DNA of 64,000 nt from Monosporascus cannonballus (taxonomy: Eukaryota; Ascomycota; Sordariomycetes; Xylariales): assembly GCA_004154925.1 (NCBI GenBank), contig QJNS01000231.1, positions 59,054 to 123,053 on the forward strand, given 5' to 3'. Positions 23,076-35,100 of this stretch are shown here, piece after piece. The notes beneath the pieces are model-generated. The model was not told the origin of the DNA and did no database searches. It saw nothing but the letters and a program-made list of their open reading frames with translations. The position numbers and the translations under genes were made by a program. The stretch's first letter is position 1; every line of letters begins with the position of its first letter.

Positions 23076-25446
23076 TCACGATGTCTTCTCAATGAGCACC
23101 ACCTTGCTCTGATAATCACCCTTAAAGTAGTGCTGCAATCCCATGTTCATCAGCGTCGAGCCCGAGTAAGTAGCGTTACCATCGACGGTGTACCTCGCCT
23201 GCGGATCCAGGCCCTGCAGCCGCAGGAACGGCGCGGCGTGGTTGATGTGTGCGCGGAGCTGGAACCAGAACAGCACGGCCCTCGAGCCGTCGGGCGCGAT
23301 GAACAGCGCTGCCGGCCAGTTCGACTCCTCGGGCAGGTTGAGGCGCCAGAGATCGCCCTGGATGATGACGGGGCTCACCTTCTGCGCGAGCGCAATGAGC
23401 TCCGGGATCTGCGTCCTCTCTTCCTCCTCCAGATCCGCCGGGTCGAGCTCGAAGCCGAACGAGCCGCCCATCATTGCCACGTGCGCGCGGAACGAGAATG
23501 GCGTCGTGCGTCCAGTTTGATGGCTCGGCACCGCGGACACGTGGGCGCCCATGGCCGAGGCCGGGTACACGAGCGAGGTCCCGAACTGGATGTGGATCCG
23601 GTCGAGCGCGTCCGTATTGTCGGACGTCCAGACCTGCGGGAAGTAGTGCAGGATCCCGGGGTCGAAGCGGCCCCCGCCGGACGCGCACCCCTCGAAGAGG
23701 ACGTCCGGAAACCTGGAAGTGAGGACCTCGAAGACGTGGTACATGCCGAGCATGTATTTGTGGCCGGTGTTGGGGCTGGGCGTCTCGTGCATTCCCCTGT
23801 TGTTGTCCCATTTCACGTACGAGATGTTGGCGCCTTCGAGGATCTTCGACAGGGACTCGATGACGTAATTCTGTATCTCCGGGAGCCCGAGGTCGAGGAC
23901 CAACTGGTTTCGCGTCTCCGTCCGCGGATACCCGTCGGCGTGCAACGCCCAGTCGGGATGCGCCTCGTACAGTTCCGAGCGAGGGCTGACCATCTCGGGC
24001 TCGAACCACAGGCCGAAGCGTAGCTTCTCGGCCGAGTCACTGACCTTCAGCTGGGTGACGCGATCAACCAACGGCCCCAGTCCGTCCGGAAATCGGTCTT
24101 TGTTAGCAACCCAGTCTCCGAGACTCGAGTTGTCCGATAGTCGTGGGTACTTATCGCCGAACCAACCGTCGTCCAGCACGAAGAGTTTGATGCCGAGCTC
24201 CGCCGACGCCTCGGCAAGGTCGTAGACGACGCTTTCGTTGACATCAAAGTAAGCACCCTCCCAGCTGTTGAGCAGTACGGGGCGGTCCTCTTTCACAAAG
24301 CGACTTTTGATCAGGTTGTTGTTGTAGAGACGGTGGAACTTCCGAGACACGCCTCCCATGCCGGAGTCCGAGTACACAGCAACGGCCTCGGGAGAGGTGA
24401 AAGTCTCGCCGGCGCCTAGCGACCACGAAAACTGGTAGGGATTCAAGCCGAGAACGGCTCGGGTGAAGCCCTGCGATCCTTTCTCGACGTCGACCGAGAA
24501 GGATCCCGTGTAGACCAGGGAGAATCCCCAAGCCTCGCCCTGAGACTCGGTGGTGGTCGGAGAGAGCAGGGCCAGGAACGGGTTGTGGAGATGGGAAGAG
24601 TAGCCGGTCGAACTTCCGAAGCTGTGATCGACGAGCCTTGTTAGTTGACGGGTCGCCAGAAGGCAGGAGACAAGTCGCAATTACTTACCCCTGCGTCCCG
24701 TACTCGACCTTCCGTCTGACCCTCTGGGCCTCACGCGCCCAATCACCCCTCAGCTCGATCATGTCGAGCTCCTCGTAAGGAAAGTCGACGCTGAGACTGG
24801 CTAGCTTCTCAATGGTGATGTCCTTCGACCCCTCGTTCGTGATGTTCACGCTCCGGACGACGGCGTCGTGTTTTGGGAAGATCGAGTACGAGAGATCGGC
24901 CGCCACCGAGCTATAGTTGTCGTACAGGTGAACGACGAGGGTCGTGACCTCCTCTTCGCTTCCGAACGTGGACGGAAGACCCGGCAAAGCAGGCTTGCCT
25001 GGGATAACATCGTGTGACTTGTACTGAAGAGCACTGACGGTGTGTCCCTCGGATTGACGGATCTGGATCGCCGGAACTCGGAAGTCTCCTCGACCTAGGT
25101 CTGGGTACTCCCGCCTCACACGACCCGGCATCCCGACCCACCCCTGAGGCTGGGGGACCGGCGGTGTCACGATATTCTCTGTGACAGGGCCACCGAAATG
25201 GGTCGAGATGAGATCACCGGTGGTCTCGTCTGCATAGAAGCGGTAGGATACCCCATCGCCGTTCAGCGCAAATTCTTTCCCGTCGACCACAACACCTGAC
25301 GACAGTTAGCGACGGCGTAGCAATAGGCGATTCGAGTCACACATACCGGTCTTGTAGGGATCAATCTGAGCTGTAACTGGACAGTTTAGAACTGATAGCA
25401 AGCTGGCGAAGGCGAGAAGACGCCCGGACGACAGAGGGCGAGACAT
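23076..25446 (-). CDS. Secreted GH36 alpha-galactosidase, 750 aa
   Basis: Releases terminal alpha-1,6-galactose from raffinose-type oligosaccharides and galactomannan. Exons on the minus strand: 25446-25347, 25295-24689 and 24621-23076 (2,253 nt joined; introns 51 and 67 nt, the second with an ACTAAC branch site). A hydrophobic signal peptide of about 26 residues ends PVTA. The N-terminal beta-domain ([15 protein letters not shown]) is followed by the TIM barrel with VLDDGWFG and [11 protein letters not shown]. The nucleophile aspartate is in YVKWDNNRG (Asp508) and the acid/base aspartate in WTSDNTD (Asp570). The C-terminal beta-sandwich ends near LIEKTS. Length fits the eukaryotic AglC-like group. 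The start was chosen because it alone supplies a signal peptide in frame with exon 2. The gene appears intact. Confidence 0.95.
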
Positions 25447-27260
25447 ATTGAGGACAGCAACTTACCCATCGCGAGAAGACTTCCTCCACGCACCTGACCG
25501 GACTGACGACCACAGAATTTATAGTATGGAGTACCGAGGGAGCGATCGTCCGATGGAGAATAATATCCGGCCACAAAACCGACTATCACGACGCTGAGCC
25601 CGATCTGGGATTGACCACTGTGACTTTATGTCACAATTTTTCTTACATTTTGCCTATATAAGCATCCCGCGTGAAGATCATACGGATCCGCCGAGTCTAT
25701 CGGCTGAACTCATCCCTAGACCGCAGTAGCTTATTCCGCAGCTGCCACTCTACGGATACCTAGCGTTGGGGAAGGTTGGGGAAGCCTGAGCCGGAACGGA
25801 TTTTAGCGATCCCTCACGAACCACTGCCTACGCATACTATGTAAACTAAGCACTCCGGCGTTATGTAGACCGATGTTAGCTGCTGCATTCATCTGTAGGG
25901 GCTTGTTGGACATTATTTATCCGTTCTTTTCTCGCTTCCTCGGGACCCGTGAATGCAGCTCAGTGACAAGCTGAGGGGAACTGGTGGAGAATTATCACTT
26001 CGGAGACAGCGGCCCTGATGCGGGGAAGCCAAGACCCGCGAGTCAAGGGCAGGGGTTTGGAGTTTGGGACTGCATCGGAACATGCCTTCACTCATATGTG
26101 CATAGAATCTACGCCGCGGGGTTAAAAGTTGGAGAATCATCATCAGCCCACGCAGCCCGTCCAGGAACCCCTCACGAATAGTCGCCAGGCCCCGAGCTCA
26201 GAATTCATGACACTGACACCGAGGAGCGGTGTCCGCCATGCTGCGTAATCTCCTTCGAATCCGGTCTACCTTGCCGGCTTGGTGGGCGGTATCCGATGGA
26301 CGGCGAAATGGCAGCACCTCTAGCAATTTCTTGCATCTTGTGACCAAAGCTCCAACTAGTATTATAATATCACCAATATGAATGCCTAGATTACACCGAC
26401 TTCCCTTTTAAGGCAATGCGCCAGTTAACTTAGGTGATGCTGAGAATTGTTGGAGGTGCTGCCATTTCGCCGATCGTCGGATAAGTGTCAAATGTGCGGG
26501 GAACCAATCCTGGTCGGTTGTTGGAGGCGTATGCCTGCCAGTGATCCATCGTGATTGCCAACTCGTGGGAAGTGGAGCAGCCGAAGCAATTGTTGGCGGT
26601 CGCAATCATGACGCTTGGAGGGTATAACTCGAAATAGTGCATAACCCAAAACTCGCCCAGGGCTGGGTTAGAAGTAATGTTCATCCTGGCTGAAAGGGAG
26701 TAGGCCGCTGAACGAAGGGCTAGTTTTTCCCTTCCGTGAAAGTGGGTGTTGTGTGCCCGCGCTTGTGTGTGAGAGATGAAGGAAAGCCGGATGAGATATC
26801 AGTATGAAGTTATAATGGTGCGGTGGAAATTGGAAACCCCAAGTGAGAGAAGGGGTAACGTTACAGAGCTGGATGTCTCTAAGGACAAGTGTAATTAGGC
26901 GGCTGCTCGATTGAATATGATAGCGTCGAAGTTCATCTTGTGATAAAGGAAAAAGGAAGAGAAAAGAGCGTCCTATGTACTATAACCTCATGGAGTCTAA
27001 AGATTTAACCTGGAAGGTACGATTGCTGGCGAAATCCCATCTTATCCTCACGTTGGCTCGTCCATAACAGATCACCACTGCATTCTGAGCTCACCTCTGA
27101 TCGTGTCTGGATACCTCCTTCGCGGTGCTTGCAGTAATGTCTCTGGTTCTGGTGCTCAACAAAGAGGTTGGCACATCGATATCATGGGAAAATGGGGCAT
27201 AACCTTCATAGTGAATCATGAGGGCTGCACGATGTAGCATCGACTCCCGAGCCGGGCCCC
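25447..27260. other. Intergenic region upstream of the alpha-galactosidase gene
   Basis: About 1.8 kb. It includes the alpha-galactosidase promoter. The minus-strand frame at 26430-26684 (84 codons, start MNITSNPALGEFWVMHYFEL) is tidy in composition but has no match I recognise. A short inverted repeat overlaps its 3' end (separate entry). No RNA gene is seen. Confidence 0.45.
26301..26472. repeat. Inverted repeat, 20 bp exact arms
   Basis: CGGCGAAATGGCAGCACCTC at 26301-26320 on the plus strand recurs on the minus strand at 26453-26472. Weaker similarity continues on the inner side of both arms (CAATTTCTTGCATC against CAATTCTCAGCATC). It may be a duplicated gene fragment in inverted order; no transposon feature is attached. 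Confidence 0.7.
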
Positions 27261-28129
27261 CACCCACATCCTGAATTTACCCACTTCCTGAATTGGAACT
27301 TCTAACACGACACAATATTAGAAGTTCAATAACAAAACAAAATTAACACATAAAAACGGGATTTTAAAATAAGTTATAGAATAATTTGCAACGATTATAA
27401 TAAAATTAAATGCTATTAATAATACTTCGTATAAAAAACAAAAATTGAAAAAATTGAAAAAATTTAAAATTTAAATAAAATTAAAATATATAATTCAACA
27501 AAAATATAATAAATAAAAAACGTATAACATAATTAAAATAAAGACTAAATATTAAGGTAAAAGTCTCCAACTTTACAAAAATTTATAATACAATTTTTAA
27601 TACTTTTTAATATAATATAACGTCTCACACGACCAAGTTATACATACCACCAAGCTATACACTTTTTGGCACCTCGCAATAACAAATTCAAATAATTTAA
27701 CAATAACATATCGCATTAATTAAAATCAATCGGATTCTTTTTCGCTAAACGTATTTATAACTTTTTCATAAATATGCGTATTATGTCCGGGCTTACCGCA
27801 AACGTTATATTTCCGTTCTTTCGTTTTAACCTTTTTGTAATAATTACTTTCAGCCGTTATTGGCTGTATTTTTTTATTACTTACTTCCTTTTTGGCTAAA
27901 AGAACTTATTCTTTTTATATAATAAATATTTTTTTTTTGGAAATGTTTGTTTTTAGTTTTGCGACGTTTGCTAAGGACGTAATTGGTTTTGCGTAATTAA
28001 ATAACCTCTTGTGCCAGAAAAGCAATTTTATGCCAAAGTACCAAATGATTTTTAGCTAATAGATTAACCGATTTAACGATTTTTGTCGGTAAGTTACCTT
28101 AATGATTTTTAATCTTTTTTTGCAAGTAA

Positions 28130-29395
28130 CGTCCTTATTTCGTTATTTTACGGATATTTGTAAGGATTTTTATAAGGGGCGAAAAATTAAAACCGGCGGA
28201 GGTAAGCAGAAAAACTATCGGTATAAATATAACTGGAATTTTTAAATCGGAAAAAATGTTATTAGGATTAAATAAAATAAATTTAATTTTCGCAAATCCG
28301 GATTTAATGTTATCGGACGTTATAATAATTTTAAATGCGTTATAAAAACCGGCAAAGAAATCTTTTTTTGCGATATGGGTATAATAACGTTGCATTAAAT
28401 TTTCGATATAAAACAAATAAATATGTTTTAAAATAAAAAAATAAAATACGTTAAAAGTTAAAGTTAATAAAAGAAATATGTAAATATATAAAATATAATA
28501 ATGCCGTAATTTGCGCAGTATTTTTCGAATTCGATCGAATAATAATTTTCATAACCGTTAAGAATAAAAAAAGGTATAATTTTTTTATATATGTTTATAT
28601 ATATTTGTTAAAATATTAAATTTATTTTAAACCTAATTCGTTTATTATTTAGTTATTATAACTTATATTAACTTTTTAATCGGCTGGTAATAAATTATTA
28701 CGATATTAAGAATTAAAATGGGTTTTTCCTGCCAATATAATAAATGGCGGCAAAGCTTAATTTTACGAATTAATAATTTATATAATTATAACCTATTTTT
28801 TATTCCTTTATTACGTTTATTTAGGTTTTTTATGTTTTTCGGTATTAATAATTATTATGCTCGTTATTATAAAAAGTTTTATTAAAAATCTTATTTCGTT
28901 AAAATTATAAATATCTTTTTTTATAATATTGTATTTTGCGATAATAACTTAAATAAGCTTAAATTATTTACGAAATATTTCTGGATTTTCGCATAAGATC
29001 TGTTAATAATTAATTTTCCGATTTAAACGCGTTTAAAGTTTTTTTTGCCGTTTAACAAATTTCGACGCCCAGTTAAACCCGATACGTTCCATAACGTATT
29101 AAGTAAGCAATATATTGGCCATATTTTTAACGTATTAAAACCAGATAGGAAATATTCGCGTATTTAAATCGAGGATTTGGTCGACAATCAATTTTTTTTC
29201 GGTCGGCGTTAATTTTTGCAAATTAAGGGCAATATCGGTTCGGGCGCGTTTGTTATTAATTTACGTTCTTAAGGTAATAAATAGGACGTTATAAATAGAA
29301 TTAAGCTTTTTATAATTAAGTTTCGGGTTTTTTTTTAATTTAAACGGCTAAGTTTATTCTCGTTTTTTTATAAGCCGTTCCATGTTATCGTTATT
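28130..29395 (-). pseudogene. pogo-type transposase, degraded
   Basis: The N-terminal helix-turn-helix region is traceable near 29240-29130 (LTPTEKK-like followed by IVDQILDLNTRIFPI). The C-terminal part is the open frame at 28416-28135: its IENLMQRYYTHIAKKDFF and later NIKSGF and FNPNNIFSDL fit the C-terminal segment of fungal pogo/Fot1 transposases. Between them the frame is cut by many stops. The catalytic acids could not be placed. Bounds are approximate. Confidence 0.7.
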
Positions 29396-29441
29396 AAGAA
29401 ATAAGTAATTGAAATTAAATAATTAAAATGGTGAAAAACGT

Positions 29442-29490
29442 GTATAGCTCGGTGGTATGTATAGCTCGGTGGTGTGTATAGCTCGGTGGT
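29442..29490 (-). repeat. Subterminal 17-bp direct repeats of the pogo-type element
   Basis: GTATAGCTCGGTGGT occurs at 29442-29456, 29459-29473 and 29476-29490. Related units on the other strand lie at about 27631-27663 at the opposite end. Repeated subterminal units are typical transposase-binding sites in this family. Confidence 0.85.
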
Positions 29491-30703
29491 GTGGGACGTT
29501 ATACATAAATATATAAAATTAAAATAAATGTTAAAAATATTATAAATAAAAATATAAAGGTAATAACAAATACTTATATTATATCATATCCTATATTAAT
29601 AATAAAGACCTACTTTTATTAATATTTTATACATTATATAGATATAATTTTAAATTTTTTTATATAAATAATATATTATATAAAAGAATTGATTGTAAGC
29701 TAGTTACGTAATTATAAACTTTCTCGCTTTAATATATGATTAAAATATGGTTTGAATTAATATATTAAAGTTTTTAAAAGTTTTTATTTATTAGATTTTG
29801 TTAAACTTAAAATCGGAATATAGTGAAATATATTTATAAAATGTTTAATAAAATAATAAAATATATTATATATAATTAAATATGTATTTTATATAAAAAG
29901 ATATATTTAGACTTTAATATTAATACAAAATAAATATTGAAATTTTAAATTAACGTTTTAATATGATAATTATAATAATTGAAAACTATTTTATTATTAT
30001 AATAAGTTTTAAGGCTTTACAAATTTAATATATAAGAAATAAAGTTATACAAAATAAAACCAGCTTTATACGAAAATAACATATCATAATTATAGTATAC
30101 ATTTATGTTTTCGAAAATTTTATTTTTAAATGTACAAAATAAATAAATTAAAAATCGTTAAAAGAGTCTAATAAAATATAAAATATAATTAAAAAGCTTT
30201 TGAAAATAAAAAAAATATACCGAAATAAATATTATCATAAAACAAATGTATATGGCGTATTCTTTATATTATAATATATTTTTATTTAATTTCAATACTA
30301 AAATTAATATTTTTAAGGAAAAAATATATAATTATATAATAACTTTTCTTAAAGATATTAGGTAATACATTTATCAATTTTATATAAATTAATACCTTTT
30401 TCATTTAAAGTAATTTAAGAATATTTTATATATATATTAATTTTAGTTTATGTTTATTTTTTGAATTAAATGTAATTAATTAAATTAAAATTTCAAATTA
30501 ATTCAGTTTGAACCTTAATTATAGTAAATATAAATAATATTTTAAGTTAAATTTCAGGTTTATTATAAATAACCGGTTCTAAATAATTTGGTTGCAAAAT
30601 ATAACGCTTTTGTTATATTTATTTATTTAGTTATAAACTTTTGAATATACGGTGTTTTGCTAGGAAATCGATTCAGGAAGTGGGTAAATTCAGGATGTGG
30701 GTG

Positions 30704-32000
30704 AGAGATACTAGTCCTGCAAATCCACCTCTTCTCAAGCAATGTGCAGCGCGTTGGCCTTAGGGTATGTTCGATAGATCTCAGCGGCCGCGAAGCATGT
30801 ATTTTTTCGCTACTCTCCTCCATATTAAACTCTAAGAGCCATAACGCCTTTCTCTATTAGGAAGTGATTATCGTAAAACTTCATGAGTAACGGCCGCAAA
30901 GATTTTTTTGATATACCCTTAGCAACCAGGCCTAAATGGGCTAACTTATCGCAGCCGTTAAAAAAGCGATCGCGACGGAAAATTATTGTTACGGCCATTA
31001 AAATAACGGCTATTTATATTGATTTTGCCCTTTATAACCTTATAAATCGTTAATTCTATAAGAATTATTATTAAATATTATAAAATTAATATTAATTTTT
31101 ATAAAATTATTGTTAAACATTAATATTTGATAATTATTATATCGTTCGAAAACGTAAATATTATAATTGTTATATTTTAATTTTAATTAACGATAATTAA
31201 AATAATAATATATGTTTTCGATTTTGTTATTAATAAAAAATAACCGTAAAATTATAGTAATATTAAAATTAATAAGTTATTAAAAATTATTAAATAATAA
31301 AGCTTTCCGAAAAAGATATTATTAATTACTATATTTTTAACGTTAACGATCTTAAATTTTTTAATATTTTTGGGAGAAGAAAAATTATTTTATTAATATG
31401 ATTAGCAATATTTTGTATTAGGTACTTAACGTTTATCAAATATTATATATTAATTTCGTCCGTTCGGTAAACGTTTTCGAAATAAATAATAAGATTCGAA
31501 AAGATTATTACCTGTAGTGTTATTTTATAAATTGTATCAAAATTATTAATAATACGTTAATTTACGCTTATATACCGGCTAGCTAAACGAAAATATAACG
31601 TTATCGTAAAACGTTTTTCGTATAAAACTTATTAATAATAATAAATTAAAATACAACTTTTGCGTATATATACATTAATTACGAAACATCGATAAATATA
31701 AAAGTACTATCAAAATTCGCTATAATAAACAACTTTAATATATTTTGCAAGAAATATTTATTAATAAATTTGAAATATATCTTTAAAAAGGAAATAATTA
31801 CGACATATTTAGGTATAAAATATTACTTAAAAATAGGTTATTATGAATTAACGCCTTTAAAATTATTAAAAATTATATAATTGGGAGTATAATTTTTTTA
31901 AAATAACGATAAAACGAATATTCGATATTTTTAAAAAACGATAAAAAATTGTAAGGACGAATACGGCCGTATACGTTATTAATACTTAAATCCTTTATAT
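30704..32000. other. AT-rich block before the gypsy element
   Basis: The first 140 bases are ordinary; from about 30840 the DNA becomes AT- and TpA-rich. No domain could be read on either strand. It is probably an older RIP-mutated repeat into which the next gypsy element inserted. Confidence 0.5.
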
Positions 32001-32188
32001 TGTAAAAGGCTTTACCTAAGCGGTCTGCAATCAATTACTAATAAAAGTTTATTTTTTAGCTAAAAAGGAAAAAAAGAAAAGAAGAAAATATAGTTATATA
32101 TGTTCGCATATAAGGCGCTGCGCTAGTGCTGTTTGGTACCGGCGTTTGTCCGGTGTTCCATAATAGGGCTCCATATAACCCTATTATA
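32001..32188 (-). repeat. Left LTR (3' LTR of the minus-strand gypsy element)
   Basis: 188 bp, TGTAAAAGGC.. to ..CTATTATA, matching 38656-38843 at the same length. Confidence 0.9.
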
Positions 32189-35100
32189 TTACCCCTTATT
32201 TTTTTTAAAAGGGGTTAGTTTATCGCAAGATTAATAATTACGTTAATTTTTAACTTTTAATTAATCCGAAAATCGAAAATTTGTTAATTTTCGAATTAAG
32301 CTTAATTTAGGTAATTAACTATAAGTTAATTATACGTTAAATAGGCCTATATATAAAAACGCACTTACGTTTTTATTTATTTTAATTTTTTTCCGTAATA
32401 ATAACTTAATTCGGTAAATTAATTTTTATTAATATTTATAATAACGCGTTTATACGTTATTCCATAACGGTTTAAAAATGAATTAAAGCGTTATAACGTT
32501 ACGAAAATATTCTGCAAAAAGGACGTTTTTACAGTTTCGGATTTTTTTGGTAAATCGAAACCCGTTAAAATTTTTCGTATATTACGTATTTACGTTATTT
32601 TAAACAAATATCCCGTCCGTATTCGCGATATATCTTACTTTATTTATATAATTTGTTTTATCGAAAACCTGAATACGTTTTATTTAAATTAACGAAATAT
32701 ATAATTCGTTCATACGTTATTTATTTGCTGTTTTTAAAATATTTATTATTATAGGCAAAAAAACAGTCTATTATTAGGCTTACGTTAGTTATAACTATAA
32801 ATATCTCGAAATAAGTATTTTTTTTATTTTTGTTAATATATTTTTTTAATATAATTCCCGTATAATTTACGGATATTTTCGAATTTCGTTAAACGATTAA
32901 AACGTTTTTTCTAATTATTTTTAATTATATTTATTAAGACTTTAATAAATTTAATTTTTTTACGTATTTCTTATATTATTTTTTTGCCGTTAATCTTAAT
33001 TTAATAATTATCCGTATTTAGAAAAAAGCGGGTACCGAAATTTTATGTTTATGTTTTAAATTTTCGTACGTTATTCGTTTCAAAATAAATTTGCGTTTTT
33101 AATTTTTGGCTTATATTTTATTTATATATAAGTTAAGTTATTAATTTTGCTAGTTTTTTTATTTAACGTAATAAAGGACGTATTAAATATAAAAATAATA
33201 AATTTTATTATATAAATCTTTTTTACAACATTTTCTCGTTTTTCTCGTACTGTTTATTAATTTATGTAATAAATTAAATTAATAACCGTTAATAATTACA
33301 TTATTAACGTTTTCGAAAACATTATAATCGTAACTTAAACCGCTAAAATTTAATATAAATAAGGTCAAATAATCGTGGGCTTTAAGTACGTAACTTTTGC
33401 GTAATGTTAATATTATAAATTGGTAAAATAAATTATTAAATATATACATTTTCAAAAATAATTAAATAATTTTATAACCGGCGTACTATTTTAATAATTT
33501 TTATTTTTTACCTAATATATTTTATTCGTAAATAACTGAAACGTTATTTTAACGTTTATTTACAAATTATATAAAGTTGCTTTTACACGGTTTCCTTAAG
33601 TTTCTTATACCCTTTATACGTTATCCGGCCGGTATTTTTAGGTTAAACTTTTACTTGTTCGCTTTTAAATAATACGTTAAATTTGGGATCCGTTATTAAT
33701 AGTTATATTATCTTCTCTTTCGAATTATTATAAAACCGCCGTATTTACGAATTTTTCAAATAATTTCTAAATTGGTTTTACGTATTTTAATTATTTTCTC
33801 TAGATTTAACAAATAAAACTGTTTTTATTTTTTTAATCCGGATTTAAAAAATATATTCGATTTTAAATTCCGGTTCGTTATTTTTTTTAAGAATAATAAA
33901 AAGGGATTACGTATTTACGTTAATTTAAGACGGTACAAAGTTGCAATTTACGTACTTTAATAAATTAATATAAAAATAATTATAACTTTTTTTAAATATA
34001 TTTAATCTTATAATACAAAAATTAATTATTTAAATTACTTAATATTTAATTTAAAGTTATTTTAATTTTTTCGATAACCCGAAAATAACGATATTTTTTA
34101 GGAATAATTACATTTTATTATTAATTTTATATTTTTCGGCGAAAAAACGATATTTATGTATTATTTTTTTTAAGTTTACTAAGCCGTTATTATTACGGCT
34201 TAAGCGGATTCCGTACTTTTTTATTATTTTTAACCAAATTTTCCTTTTTTATATATAAATTTTTCTTAATTATCTTATTATTTTTTATTTAAGGTATCGG
34301 ATTATTATAATATCCGTAAAAAAAAAATTAATTTTAGCGAAATCGTATTTCGGTTATTAATTACAAATATCGTTTCCGGAAAAAACTTATTTTATTCTTA
34401 TTATAAGTATATTACGAAAATTCGTAAATAAATTAATATTTTTTAATTAACCTTTTTCGTAATATTATCGGGTTTTAAATAATATACGGTAAAAATATAT
34501 TATTTTATCCTTATTAATTTTTAAAACTTAATTAAAAATTTCGGTATTTAATTAATTTCTTTATTATTTATAATAATCTTAAAAAATCATAAAATTTTTA
34601 ATACGTTTTTACGAATATTTTCGTATATAATTTTACGTTTATTATACGTATTACTTTTAAAGTTATTATTTTAGATAATTAATATATTATAATTATTAAC
34701 AAATATAAGTCGTATTTAAAAATAATTAATAAATCGGTTATAAAATTAATTAACGATTTATTACAAAATTATTCGAAAATCGGAAATAACTTTAATAACT
34801 TTTTTTATTTTTTTATACGTTTTTATGGCCGTATATGTCGTAATTCCTGCAAAATTGCCTTATTATGTAATATATATTTAATTTAAACTTTTTTTGAAAA
34901 TGGTATTATCGTAACGTTTTTATTTGGATAACGTTTTATATAAAAATCGTAAATATTTTATATTAAGGCTGTTTTAAGTAATTCTTAATTTATGATTTAA
35001 AAACGTTTTCGATTTCTTTTAATATTTAAAGTATATTCCGTAATCGATATTAATAATTTTAGTTTTGCTGAAAAATTACGTTCCTTTTTTATAAGAACTT

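Larger units (their letters stand above)
27620..29499 (-). mobile_element. pogo/Fot1-type (Tc1/mariner superfamily) element, RIP-mutated
   Basis: A 1,880-bp element with inverted ends beginning ACGTCTCACACGACC (left) and, read inward, ACGTCCCACACCACC (right). Dinucleotide TA lies directly outside both ends (27618-27619 and 29500-29501), the standard duplication of this superfamily. Near both ends a unit like GTATAGCTCGGTGGT is repeated with a 17-bp period. A decayed transposase runs on the minus strand. The element sits inside the 27261-30703 element and is therefore younger. Confidence 0.88.
27261..30703. mobile_element. Terminal-inverted-repeat DNA element, AT-rich, carrying a nested insertion
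   Basis: The outer 33 bp are inverted copies at 27261-27293 and 30671-30703 (both reading inward CACCCACATCCTGAATTTAC..). Each arm is made of two 17-bp direct units beginning CCCACATCC and CCCACTTCC. Without the inner element the length is about 1.56 kb. The interior is strongly AT-rich and no transposase could be recognised. I see no clear target duplication outside the arms, so the family is unassigned. The period-17 terminal units recall the nested pogo-type element. Confidence 0.7.

Noticed and set aside
23070..24023. 317-codon open frame on the plus strand
   Set aside because: It lies antisense to the conserved catalytic part of the alpha-galactosidase exon and is Arg/Glu/Val-rich, as mirror frames of GC-rich coding DNA usually are.
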